A DNA stretch of 18,362 bases from Candidatus Nanopelagicales bacterium (GTDB lineage Bacteria > Actinomycetota > Actinomycetes > S36-B12): positions 1-18,362 of the forward strand of contig JALQSY010000020.1 in NCBI GenBank assembly GCA_023264215.1, written 5' to 3'. The translations under genes and the position numbers were made by a program. The notes beneath the pieces are model-generated. The model was not told the origin of the DNA. It searched no databases and saw only the letters and a list, made by a program, of their open reading frames with translations. Below, one piece after another: positions 1 through 7,953 of this stretch (positions are counted from its first letter, which is position 1; each line of letters begins with the position of its first letter).

Positions 1-1
1 C

Positions 2-1350
<1,349 letters not shown>

Positions 1351-1354
<4 letters not shown>

Positions 1355-1902
1355 GCGAGCCCGAGCTGCCCCTCGACCACGGTGGGATGATCGATCGCTG
1401 GCAGCGCATCTGGGCGCCCCATCGCGAGGCGTACCTGCGCGGCGAGGGGCGCCCGGCGCACGATGGACCCGGCGAGGAGTGCCCCTTCTGCCGCGCGCCC
1501 GGGATGCCCGAGGACGAGGGCCTGGTCGTGGCCCGCGGCGAGACCGCCTATGTCGTGATGAACCTCTACCCCTACAACTCCGGGCATCTGCTGGTGTGCC
1601 CGTATCGCCATGTCGCGGACTACACCGAGGTCACCCCCGAGGAGGCGGCCGAGATCGCCCGGCTCACGCAGCGGTGCATGACCGTGCTGCGCGAGGTGTC
1701 CCGGGCACAGGGCTTCAACATCGGCATCAACCAGGGCAAGGTCGGCGGGGCGGGTATCGCGGGCCACCTGCACCAGCACGTCGTGCCGCGCTGGGGCGGC
1801 GACACCAACTTCATGCCGGTCATCGGCCACACCAAGCCGATGCCGCAGCTGCTCGGAGAGACGCGCAGGCTGCTCGCCGAGGCGTGGGACGAGCCAGACT
1901 AG
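1351..1902 (+). CDS. HIT domain protein, Ap4A phosphorylase-like
   Basis: This is a 183-residue histidine-triad protein. The diagnostic motif is His139-Leu-His141-Gln-His143 followed by VVPRW, where the middle histidine is the expected nucleophile. A CPFC pair at Cys44 and Cys47 resembles the N-terminal cysteine pair of actinobacterial HIT proteins that probably bind zinc. Family members hydrolyse or phosphorolyse nucleotides such as diadenosine tetraphosphate. The closest relative I recognise is mycobacterial Rv2613c, described as an Ap4A phosphorylase, which also follows thrS. The ATG at 1351 overlaps the thrS stop by four bases, so the two are co-translated. The pairing makes sense because aminoacyl-tRNA synthetases produce Ap4A as a by-product. 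Family assignment is firm; the exact substrate is inferred from context. Confidence 0.92.
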
Positions 1903-1944
1903 GGATTCGACAGGCGGCCGAGGCGCCGACGAGGAGGGACGAGC

Positions 1945-2397
1945 ATGGCGATCATCACCGGGCCGGGGGGAGTCGATCTCGAAGCCGAGCTCGCGGAGGT
2001 CGGCGTCCGCTTCGTCCACGCGCCGGGCGACGACGCGCCCGAGGCCGTCCTCGCCGAGGTTCTCGGCCCCGACGAGCGTCACGTCCGCGCGGTGATCGTG
2101 GCCGATCCGCCCGCGGCCGGCGAGGAGCATGCCGGGATGGGTGCCTGGCACGTCAACTCCGTGCACGAGGCCCACTTCGCACGATCGGGCCGCGGCCTGC
2201 TGCAGGTCGTCCTGAGCGAGGGCGTCGCCACGATCGAGGTGATCCCCGGCGACGTGATGATCATCCGCGGCGCCGAGCATCGCTACCGCCCGCTGGTGGC
2301 GCAGGAATGGGTGATCCGCCACACGGGTGCGCATGACGCGGATCTCGGAGCGAGGGAGACAGGGCGGGCGTCCGATGCCTGGCCCGCCATCGATTAG
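1945..2397 (+). CDS. Small cupin-like protein (ARD-like fold), function unknown
   Basis: This is a 150-residue protein with an ATG start supported by a GAGGAGG ribosome-binding site at 1931-1937. The middle of the protein reads like a single cupin barrel. The first motif has WHVNSVHEAHF, giving histidines and a glutamate in the order seen in acireductone-dioxygenase-like cupins. The second has a PGDVMIIRGAEHRYRPL segment with the glycine-aspartate turn and late histidine of cupin motif 2. The last 30 residues are polar and probably disordered. It lies 42 bases after the HIT gene and probably shares its transcript. The TAG stop overlaps the stop of the converging EF-G-like gene. Metal binding is plausible, but I do not recognise a specific reaction; methionine-salvage dioxygenase is possible but unproven, and no other salvage gene is nearby. 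Confidence 0.75.
   Translation: MAIITGPGGVDLEAELAEVGVRFVHAPGDDAPEAVLAEVLGPDERHVRAVIVADPPAAGEEHAGMGAWHVNSVHEAHFARSGRGLLQVVLSEGVATIEVIPGDVMIIRGAEHRYRPLVAQEWVIRHTGAHDADLGARETGRASDAWPAID
2363..2388. terminator. Hairpin at convergent gene ends, possible bidirectional terminator
   Basis: A perfect 7-bp GC-only inverted repeat (GGCGGGC at 2363-2369, GCCCGCC at 2382-2388) with a 12-base loop sits just before the overlapping stop codons of the cupin gene and the EF-G-like gene. There is no T tract on either side, so if it terminates it would be of the tract-less kind often proposed for GC-rich actinobacteria. It lies inside the cupin coding sequence. In DNA this GC-rich, the repeat could be chance. 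Confidence 0.35.
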
Positions 2398-4502
2398 TCG
2401 GCTGCCAGCCCTTCCGCGATGTTCCGGGGCATGGGCTCGTGGCCGTGGTACCGCCGTGTGAAGGTGCCGGTGCCGTGGGCGATGCTGCGCAGCTCGATGG
2501 CGTAGCGCGTGAGCTCGAGGCCGGGCACCTCCGCGGTGATGGCCGTGCGACCGCCCGCAACCCCGCGGGTGCCCGTCACGCGGCCGCGGCGGGTGGAGAG
2601 ATCGGACATGACCGCGCCCACGTGGTCGTCGGGAATGACGACGACGAGTTCGTCGACCGGCTCGAGCAGGCTCACGCCCGCCGTCTCGGCCGCATCGCGC
2701 AGGGCGAGGCCGCCGGCGGTCTGGAAGGCCATGTCCGAGGAGTCCACCGAGTGCGCCTTGCCATCCACGAGGGTCACGCGGATATCGACCAGCGGGTAGC
2801 CGGCGCTCACGCCCTTGGCCATCGCGGCGCGAATCCCCTTCTCGACCGACGGGATGAACTGGCGCGGCACCGCGCCGCCGACGACCTGGTCGACGAACTC
2901 GAAGCCGCTTCCGGGCGGCAACGGGGCCACTTCGATGTCGCAGACGGCGTACTGCCCGTGACCGCCCGACTGCTTCACGAGGCGGCCGTGCCCGCGGGCG
3001 GGCGACGCGAAGGTCTCGCGCAGGGACACGCGCACCGGTTCGCTGTCGACGCTCACGCCGTAGCGGCCGTTCAGTCGCTCGAGCACGACATCGACGTGGG
3101 CCTCGCCCATGCACCACAGCACGATCTGGCCGGTGTCGGAGTTGCGCTCCAGGCGCAGGGTCGGGTCCTCGGCGACCAGGCGACCGAGTGCAGCGGTGAG
3201 CTTGTCCTCGTCCGATGCCGTCCGCGCCAGGACGGCCACCGGCAGGAGGGGCTCGGGCATTGTCCAGGGCTCGATGAGGAGCGGCAGCTCCGGTGACGAG
3301 AGCGTGTCGCCGGTCTCGGCGTGCGGCAGTTTGGTCACCAGTCCGACGTCGCCGGCACCGAGCGCATCGATGGGCTTGAGCGCCTTGCCGACGCGCTGGC
3401 TGATGCCGCCCATTCGCTCATCGACGTCGTGATCCTCGTGCCCGCGATCGGCGAGGAAGTGGCCGGACACGTGCAGCGTGGCATCGGGCGTCAGCGTCCC
3501 CGAGAACATGCGGACCAGGGAGATGCGCCCGACGTAGGGATCGGATGCCGTCTGGACCACCTCCGCGCAGAGCGGGCCGGCCGCGTCGCAGGCCAGTGGC
3601 TCGCGCGGAGTCCCGTCCGGTGCCGTCACCGTGGGCAGGGGGTGCTCCAGCGGCGAGGGAAAGGCGCGGGTGAGGACCTCGAGGAGCTCGTCCATGCCGA
3701 ATCCCACGGGGCTCGTGGCCGTGACCAGGACGGGGAAGAAGTGGCCGCGGGCCACGGCCTTCTCCAGGTCGGCCACGACCGACTCGAAGGCGACCTCCTC
3801 TCCGCCCAGGAACCTGTCCATGAGGTCCTCGTCCTCGGATTCGGTGATGATGCCCTCGAGCAGCCCGGTGCGTGCATCGGAGATCAGGTCCAGGTGCTCG
3901 GGATCGGCCACGCGGTCCACCCGATTGCCCGATGAGTAGTCCCTGATGGACTGCGACAGCAGTCCGATCAGCCCCGCGACGTGCCCGTCGTCCGCGTGCA
4001 GCGGGATGTAGAGCGGATGGATGCCCGTGCCCTCGCCGAAGGTCAACTGGCACGCCTCGACGGTGCCTTCCACGTCGGCTCGGTCCCGATCTGCCTTCGT
4101 GACGACTACCGCTCGGGGCATCCCCACCGCCGCGCACTCGTCCCACAGCATTGCCGTGGCGGCGTCGATGTCGTCCACGGCGGAGACGACGAAGAGTGCG
4201 GCATCGGCCGCGCGCAGTCCGGCGCGCACCTCTCCCACGAAGTCCGCGTAGCCGGGCGTGTCCAGGAGATTGAGGCGCACGCCGCCCCACTCCAACTGCA
4301 CGAGGCTGAGGGAGACCGACCGCTGCTGTCGATGCTCGGCCTCGTCGAGGTCGGACAGGGTGGTGCCCTCCTCGACGGAGCCGGCTCGAGTGATGGCCCC
4401 GGTCGCCAGCGCCAGCCGCTCGACGAGCGTTGTCTTGCCCGCGTGGCTGGGCCCGACCAGCGCGATGTTCCGGATGCCTGCGGGATCGTAGGTGGCGACC
4501 AC
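2394..4502 (-). CDS. EF-G-like translational GTPase (EF-G2 type)
   Basis: This 702-residue EF-G paralogue resembles the actinobacterial EF-G2/FusA2 group. Counted from the chosen start, the P-loop is Gly17-PSHAGKT-24, the G3 motif is DTPG at 81-84, and the G4 motif is Thr135-Lys-Ala-Asp138 instead of NKxD. Domain IV is recognisable by SGGHGQYAVCDIE, the GYPLVDI stretch and VDSSDMAF. Tyr85 stands where canonical EF-G has the GTPase-stimulating histidine (DTPGH), as I recall is usual in this paralogue family. The mycobacterial relative has been reported to bind GTP yet lack ribosome-dependent GTPase activity, so this copy probably is not the main translocase. The GTG start at 4502 is chosen because GAGGAGG precedes it by five bases and the length then matches EF-G. 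Longer in-frame starts, such as the ATG at 4583, lack this support. It is the only minus-strand gene here. I give no fusA symbol because the housekeeping fusA should lie elsewhere. Confidence 0.93.
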   Translation of the reverse strand: MVATYDPAGIRNIALVGPSHAGKTTLVERLALATGAITRAGSVEEGTTLSDLDEAEHRQQRSVSLSLVQLEWGGVRLNLLDTPGYADFVGEVRAGLRAADAALFVVSAVDDIDAATAMLWDECAAVGMPRAVVVTKADRDRADVEGTVEACQLTFGEGTGIHPLYIPLHADDGHVAGLIGLLSQSIRDYSSGNRVDRVADPEHLDLISDARTGLLEGIITESEDEDLMDRFLGGEEVAFESVVADLEKAVARGHFFPVLVTATSPVGFGMDELLEVLTRAFPSPLEHPLPTVTAPDGTPREPLACDAAGPLCAEVVQTASDPYVGRISLVRMFSGTLTPDATLHVSGHFLADRGHEDHDVDERMGGISQRVGKALKPIDALGAGDVGLVTKLPHAETGDTLSSPELPLLIEPWTMPEPLLPVAVLARTASDEDKLTAALGRLVAEDPTLRLERNSDTGQIVLWCMGEAHVDVVLERLNGRYGVSVDSEPVRVSLRETFASPARGHGRLVKQSGGHGQYAVCDIEVAPLPPGSGFEFVDQVVGGAVPRQFIPSVEKGIRAAMAKGVSAGYPLVDIRVTLVDGKAHSVDSSDMAFQTAGGLALRDAAETAGVSLLEPVDELVVVIPDDHVGAVMSDLSTRRGRVTGTRGVAGGRTAITAEVPGLELTRYAIELRSIAHGTGTFTRRYHGHEPMPRNIAEGLAAD

Positions 4503-4507
4503 GGTGC

Positions 4508-4514
4508 CCTCCTC
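4508..4514 (-). promoter_or_regulatory. Ribosome-binding site of the EF-G-like gene
   Basis: GAGGAGG on the minus strand lies five bases before the GTG at 4502. It decides the start against longer in-frame alternatives further upstream. Confidence 0.75.
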
Positions 4515-4522
4515 GCGCGGTG

Positions 4523-4537
4523 GTGTCGTGACACGAC
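4523..4537. promoter_or_regulatory. Palindrome in the divergent region, possible operator
   Basis: Two overlapping perfect palindromes are present: GTGTC-GT-GACAC at 4523-4534, and GTCGTG-A-CACGAC at 4525-4537. They lie 21-35 bases upstream of the EF-G-like start and well upstream of pgsA, in the only divergent intergenic region of the window. A dimeric regulator could bind here. No known operator consensus is matched, so the role is inferred only from symmetry and position. Confidence 0.3.
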
Positions 4538-4592
4538 CCTGCTCCGTTTGCCCGGGCGGCGCAAGGGACTTCGGACTCTCCATGGGGAGCCG

Positions 4593-4598
4593 TACGAT
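4593..4598 (+). promoter_or_regulatory. Candidate -10 element for the pgsA operon
   Basis: TACGAT fits the actinobacterial TANNNT -10 pattern. A weak -35-like TTCGGA at 4570-4575 lies 17 bases upstream. The predicted transcript start near 4605 would leave a leader of about 70 bases before pgsA. The opposite strand shows no equally good -10 element for the EF-G-like gene. Confidence 0.45.
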
Positions 4599-4663
4599 GG
4601 GGGCGCCGGATCGACCGGCAGGCGCCGCGTTGTCGGCGAAGACGCCGTGGTGCGGCCATGGCC

Positions 4664-4669
4664 GAGGAG
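4664..4669 (+). promoter_or_regulatory. Ribosome-binding site of pgsA
   Basis: GAGGAG ends five bases before the GTG at 4675. It selects that codon rather than the in-frame GTG at 4669, which overlaps the site, or the distant upstream ATG at 4492. Confidence 0.65.
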
Positions 4670-4674
4670 TGGTC

Positions 4675-5295
4675 GTGCTCAACAACCCGGCGGCGCGCAA
4701 GTTGTCGACCGCAGTGCTGGAGCCGATCGCCCGGCTCCTGCTGAAGCTCCATGTCTCGCCTGATGCGGTGACGGTCGTGGGCACGCTCGTCACGTGCACC
4801 GCCGCGCTCGTGTTCTTCCCCCGCGGCGACTTCGTGCCCGGCGTCATCATCATCGCCGCCTCCGTGATCGCGGACCTGCTCGACGGCACGATGGCGCGCC
4901 TATCCGGTCGGGCAGGACCGTGGGGCAACTTCCTCGACGCGACGCTCGACCGCATCGCCGACGGCTGCGTCTTCGGGGCCCTGGTCCTGTGGGCCGCGTC
5001 GACCGGCAACGCCTGGACCACGGCAGCAGCGCTCACGTGCCTGGTGGGCGGACAGGTCATCTCCTACGCCAAGGCCCGCGCGGAGGCCGTTGGGGCCACG
5101 GCCAACGTCGGCATCGCCGAGCGGGCCGAGCGCCTCATCGTCGTGCTCCTCGCCGCCCTGCTGGCCGGCCTCGGCGTCCCCTACGTCCTCCCGGTCGCAC
5201 TGGGGGCCCTGGCAATCCTCAGCGTGATCACGGTCGTTCAGCGCATCGTCGTCGTGCGCAAGCAGCTCAAGGCCCCTCGCGGGGAAGCTCAGTGA
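4675..5295 (+). CDS. pgsA: Phosphatidylinositol phosphate synthase (CDP-alcohol phosphotransferase)
   Basis: This integral membrane enzyme of 206 residues joins CDP-diacylglycerol to inositol 3-phosphate, the committed step to phosphatidylinositol in actinobacteria. The full CDP-alcohol phosphotransferase signature is present: Asp67-x-x-Asp70-Gly71-x-x-Ala74-Arg75, then Gly84, Asp88 and Asp92. Several hydrophobic helices follow (for example around GVIIIAASVIADLL and LIVVLLAALLAGL). The GTG start gives an MLNNPAAR N-terminus, close to what I remember for Streptomyces PgsA, and has a GAGGAG site five bases upstream. The frame is open back to 4492, but that extension is Pro/Gly-rich and overlaps the promoter region. 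The TGA overlaps the next gene's GTG in a GTGA. Assignment to inositol phosphate rather than glycerol phosphate rests on the PIM neighbours and family resemblance. Confidence 0.92.
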   Translation: MLNNPAARKLSTAVLEPIARLLLKLHVSPDAVTVVGTLVTCTAALVFFPRGDFVPGVIIIAASVIADLLDGTMARLSGRAGPWGNFLDATLDRIADGCVFGALVLWAASTGNAWTTAAALTCLVGGQVISYAKARAEAVGATANVGIAERAERLIVVLLAALLAGLGVPYVLPVALGALAILSVITVVQRIVVVRKQLKAPRGEAQ

Positions 5296-6194
5296 GCCTG
5301 TCCGACTCGCTCGTCGACATCGGCTTCGGCGTGGGCTGGTCGGCGGTCAAGCGCCTTCCGGATCCGGCCGTCGACCGAGCCTTCCGGGCCATGGCAGACC
5401 GGGCCTATCGCAAGGACGGGCGCGGCGTGCGGCAGCTGCGCGCCAATCTGGCGCGCGTGATACCCGATGCGCGCTCCGAGACGCTCGATGCGGCCACGCG
5501 CGAGGGCATGCGTCGCTACCTGCGCTACTGGAGCGAGGCCTTCCGGCTGCCGGCGTGGAGCGCTGATCGCGTGCGCGAGACGTTCACACTCGAGGAGGGG
5601 CTCGATCACCTCGACGCGGCGGTGGCCGCGGGCACGGGCGCGGTGATGGTCGTTCCCCACAGCGGCAACTGGGACCTGGCGGGCGCGTGGGCCTGCGACC
5701 GGTACGGCGGTCTGGTCACGGTGGCCGAGCGACTGCGGCCCGAAGGGCTCTACGACAAGTTCGTGGCCTATCGCGAGTCGCTGGGGATGGAGGTGCTCCC
5801 GCACGGCGACGACGACACCTTCCGGACCCTGCTGCGCCGGCTGAAGTCCGGGAGCCTGGTCTGCCTCGTGGCCGACCGCGACCTGTCGGGCAGCGGGGTG
5901 CCCGTGGACTTCTTCGGTGACCGGGCGTCCATGCCGGGCGGCCCCGCCCTGCTGTCACTGCTCACGGGTGCGCCGTTGATGCCGGTGGACCTGTGGCACG
6001 TGGACCAGGGAGTCCGCGGACGCGTCGCGCCCGCCCTGGCACCCCCGACCGGCATGGAGCGCAAGGAGGCCGTCGCGGCGCTGACGCAGGACATGGCCGA
6101 CGCGTTCGCGGCAGGCATCGGGGAGCATCCGGAGGACTGGCACATGATGCAGCGCCTCTGGCACGCCGACGTACCCACGAGGGGCACCGGGTGA
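5292..6194 (+). CDS. Phosphatidylinositol mannoside acyltransferase (PatA-like)
   Basis: This 300-residue member of the LpxL/HtrB-like lysophospholipid acyltransferase family is expected at the cytoplasmic face of the membrane, where it moves an acyl chain from acyl-CoA onto the first mannose of phosphatidylinositol mannoside. The catalytic dyad motif HxxxxD is seen as His123-SGNW-Asp128, closely comparable to His126/Asp131 of mycobacterial PatA. A hydrophobic, gently amphipathic N-terminus (LVDIGFGVGWSAV) could associate with the membrane. The GTG start overlaps the pgsA stop by four bases, and the TGA overlaps the GTG of pimA in the same way. The order pgsA, acyltransferase, pimA matches Rv2612c-Rv2611c-Rv2610c. 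I am confident of the family and fairly confident of the substrate. Confidence 0.9.
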   Translation: MSLSDSLVDIGFGVGWSAVKRLPDPAVDRAFRAMADRAYRKDGRGVRQLRANLARVIPDARSETLDAATREGMRRYLRYWSEAFRLPAWSADRVRETFTLEEGLDHLDAAVAAGTGAVMVVPHSGNWDLAGAWACDRYGGLVTVAERLRPEGLYDKFVAYRESLGMEVLPHGDDDTFRTLLRRLKSGSLVCLVADRDLSGSGVPVDFFGDRASMPGGPALLSLLTGAPLMPVDLWHVDQGVRGRVAPALAPPTGMERKEAVAALTQDMADAFAAGIGEHPEDWHMMQRLWHADVPTRGTG

Positions 6195-7381
6195 GGATCG
6201 GCATCGTCTGCCCCTACGCGTGGGATGTTCCCGGGGGAGTGCAGGCACACGTCCGCGACCAAGCGGAGACCTTGATGGCGCTGGGGCACGACGTGAGTGT
6301 CATCACGCCCGTCGAGGATCCACGAGCGCTGCCGCAGTACGCCGTCGACGGCGGACGCCCGCGCGCGGTCCCCTACAACGGCTCGGTCGCGCGTTTGACC
6401 TTCGGTGTGAAGGCCACGGCTCGCGTGAGGCGCTGGATCCGCGAAGGGAATTTCGACGTCCTGCACGTCCACGAGCCGCTCGCTCCCTCCCTCGGAGTGC
6501 TCGCATGCTGGGCCGCCCGCGGTCCCATCGTCGCCACGGTGCACTCATCGATCGAGCGCTCGCGCGTGCTCGTGACCGGCTACTACCTGGCGCAGACGGC
6601 TCTGGAGAAGATCTCCGCGCTCGTGGCGGTCAGCGAGTACGCCCGGCGCACGATCGTCGATCACCTCGGTGCGGACGCTGTGCTCATCCCCAACGGCGTT
6701 CGCGTCGAGCCCTTCGCCGACGCCCGTCCGCTGCGCGCGTGGCCCGGTCCGGCGATCGGATTCCTCGGCCGCATGGACGAGCCCCGCAAGGGGCTGCCCG
6801 TCCTGCTCGAGGCCTTCGCCACGATCCGGCAGGGCCTGCCGTCCGCGACGCTGGTCCTCGTCGGGCCCGGTGATGCGGACGAGGTTCTTGCGGATGTTCC
6901 CGCGGACCTGCGCGCGGCCATCACCTGCCTGGGGCGGGTGGATGAGGCTGACAAGGCCGCCGCGCTGGCCTCGCTCGATGCGTACGTCGCCCCCAACACC
7001 GGCGGCGAGTCCTTCGGCATCGTGCTGCTCGAGGCGATGGCGGCCGGCGCCCCCGTCGTCGCCAGCGACCTCGACGCCTTCGTGCGCGTGCTGGACGGCG
7101 GCCGATGCGGCGTCACCTTCCCCGTGGGCGACTCCGCGGCGCTCGCCGCGGCGGTCGTGGGACTGCTCGAGGACGAGGACGAGTGCGCCCGCCTGAGGGC
7201 CGCGGGGCGCCGCCGTGCCGCCGCGTACGACTGGAAGACGGTCGCGGGGGACCTCCTGGACGTCTACGCCAGCGTGACCGCGGGGCAGAGCGGCGTGCGC
7301 GAGGACCTGCGCGGTCAGATCGTCGGGCGCCTGGCGCGGCGACGCACGGCGACCGGGCGTTCTGAGATGCGGGAGGGATGA
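6191..7381 (+). CDS. pimA: Phosphatidylinositol alpha-mannosyltransferase PimA
   Basis: This 396-residue GT-B glycosyltransferase of family GT4 transfers mannose from GDP-mannose to the inositol of phosphatidylinositol, the first step of PIM synthesis. The N-terminus MRIGIVCPYAWDVPGGVQ holds the acceptor-side glycine-rich loop. The donor site shows Arg194 in LGRMDEPRKG and Lys200, matching Arg196 and Lys202 of mycobacterial PimA. The EX7E motif is Glu273 to Glu281 in ESFGIVLLE. The GTG start overlaps the acyltransferase stop (GTGA), and the stop overlaps the next start region, so the four genes form one coupled operon. Length fits PimA, slightly extended at the C-terminus by a basic tail (GRLARRRTATGRSE). 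Confidence 0.94.
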   Translation: MRIGIVCPYAWDVPGGVQAHVRDQAETLMALGHDVSVITPVEDPRALPQYAVDGGRPRAVPYNGSVARLTFGVKATARVRRWIREGNFDVLHVHEPLAPSLGVLACWAARGPIVATVHSSIERSRVLVTGYYLAQTALEKISALVAVSEYARRTIVDHLGADAVLIPNGVRVEPFADARPLRAWPGPAIGFLGRMDEPRKGLPVLLEAFATIRQGLPSATLVLVGPGDADEVLADVPADLRAAITCLGRVDEADKAAALASLDAYVAPNTGGESFGIVLLEAMAAGAPVVASDLDAFVRVLDGGRCGVTFPVGDSAALAAAVVGLLEDEDECARLRAAGRRRAAAYDWKTVAGDLLDVYASVTAGQSGVREDLRGQIVGRLARRRTATGRSEMREG

Positions 7382-7929
7382 TGTCGCCCTGGTGGTGGGT
7401 GCTCATCGTCGCGCTCGTGGCACTGGTCGGGCTCTACCTCAGCATGACCGCGGGACGCCTGGATCGTCTGCACCGCCGCATCGACGCCTCGAGCCAGGCG
7501 CTCGATACCCAACTGCTGCAGCGCTCGGCCCTGTGCCTGGAGATCGCGTCGTCATCGCTGTTCGATCCGGCCACGGCCGTGGTGCTCGCGGACTCGGCCC
7601 ACGCTGCTCGGGCGTCCATGGACGCGGATGTCATCGCGCGCGGCCTCGCGGAGAGCGATCTGACGCGTGTCCTGGCCGCCGCGATCCCCGACGACCAGGA
7701 GGCCGATGCACTGCGCGACGAGGCGCCGGATCCCGCCATGCTCGAGGACCTGCGCAAGGCCTGCGTGCGCGTGCAGCTCTCGAGGCGATTCCACAACGAC
7801 GCGGTGAGGGCGTGCAGACAGGTCCGCAAGCAGCGGCTCGTGAGGTGGCTGCGCCTCGCCGGGCGCACTCCCTGGCCCGCCACCGTGGAGATGGACGACA
7901 CGCCGCCCCCGGGGCTCACCGCGCGCTGA
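7381..7929 (+). CDS. Small membrane-anchored protein, like the N-terminal part of Rv2609c
   Basis: This 182-residue protein has one N-terminal membrane helix (WWWVLIVALVALVGLYLSM) followed by a soluble, helix-rich domain with a LemA-like beginning (RLDRLHRRIDASSQALDTQLLQRSAL). The rest is rich in charged and Ala/Leu residues and suggests a coiled bundle. I recall that genes after pimA in other actinobacteria, including Rv2609c, carry this segment fused to a NUDIX domain; no NUDIX box is visible here. GGGAGGG at 7371-7377 is better spaced for the ATG at 7381 than for the ATG at 7378; the latter would give a clean ATGA overlap with pimA. The conserved position after pimA hints at a link to envelope lipid metabolism, but no function can be assigned. 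Confidence 0.8.
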   Translation: MSPWWWVLIVALVALVGLYLSMTAGRLDRLHRRIDASSQALDTQLLQRSALCLEIASSSLFDPATAVVLADSAHAARASMDADVIARGLAESDLTRVLAAAIPDDQEADALRDEAPDPAMLEDLRKACVRVQLSRRFHNDAVRACRQVRKQRLVRWLRLAGRTPWPATVEMDDTPPPGLTAR

Positions 7930-7941
7930 GGGGGTCCGACG

Positions 7942-7947
7942 TACCGT
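7942..7947 (+). promoter_or_regulatory. Candidate -10 element giving a leaderless lipoprotein mRNA
   Basis: TACCGT matches TANNNT. The next purine at normal distance is the A of the ATG at 7954, so transcription may begin at the start codon itself. No well-spaced ribosome-binding site precedes that ATG, which agrees with leaderless translation. No -35 box is clear. Confidence 0.4.
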
Positions 7948-7953
7948 AGATGG

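Noticed and set aside
4492..4674. Longer pgsA beginning at the ATG at 4492
   Set aside because: It would overlap the EF-G-like gene start, contain the promoter region and add a sequence not found in the family. The GTG at 4675 has a good ribosome-binding site.
4503..5060. N-terminal extension of the EF-G-like gene to 888 residues
   Set aside because: The extension overlaps pgsA on the other strand, has no EF-G homology, and a GAGGAGG-GTG start at 4502 gives the expected family length.
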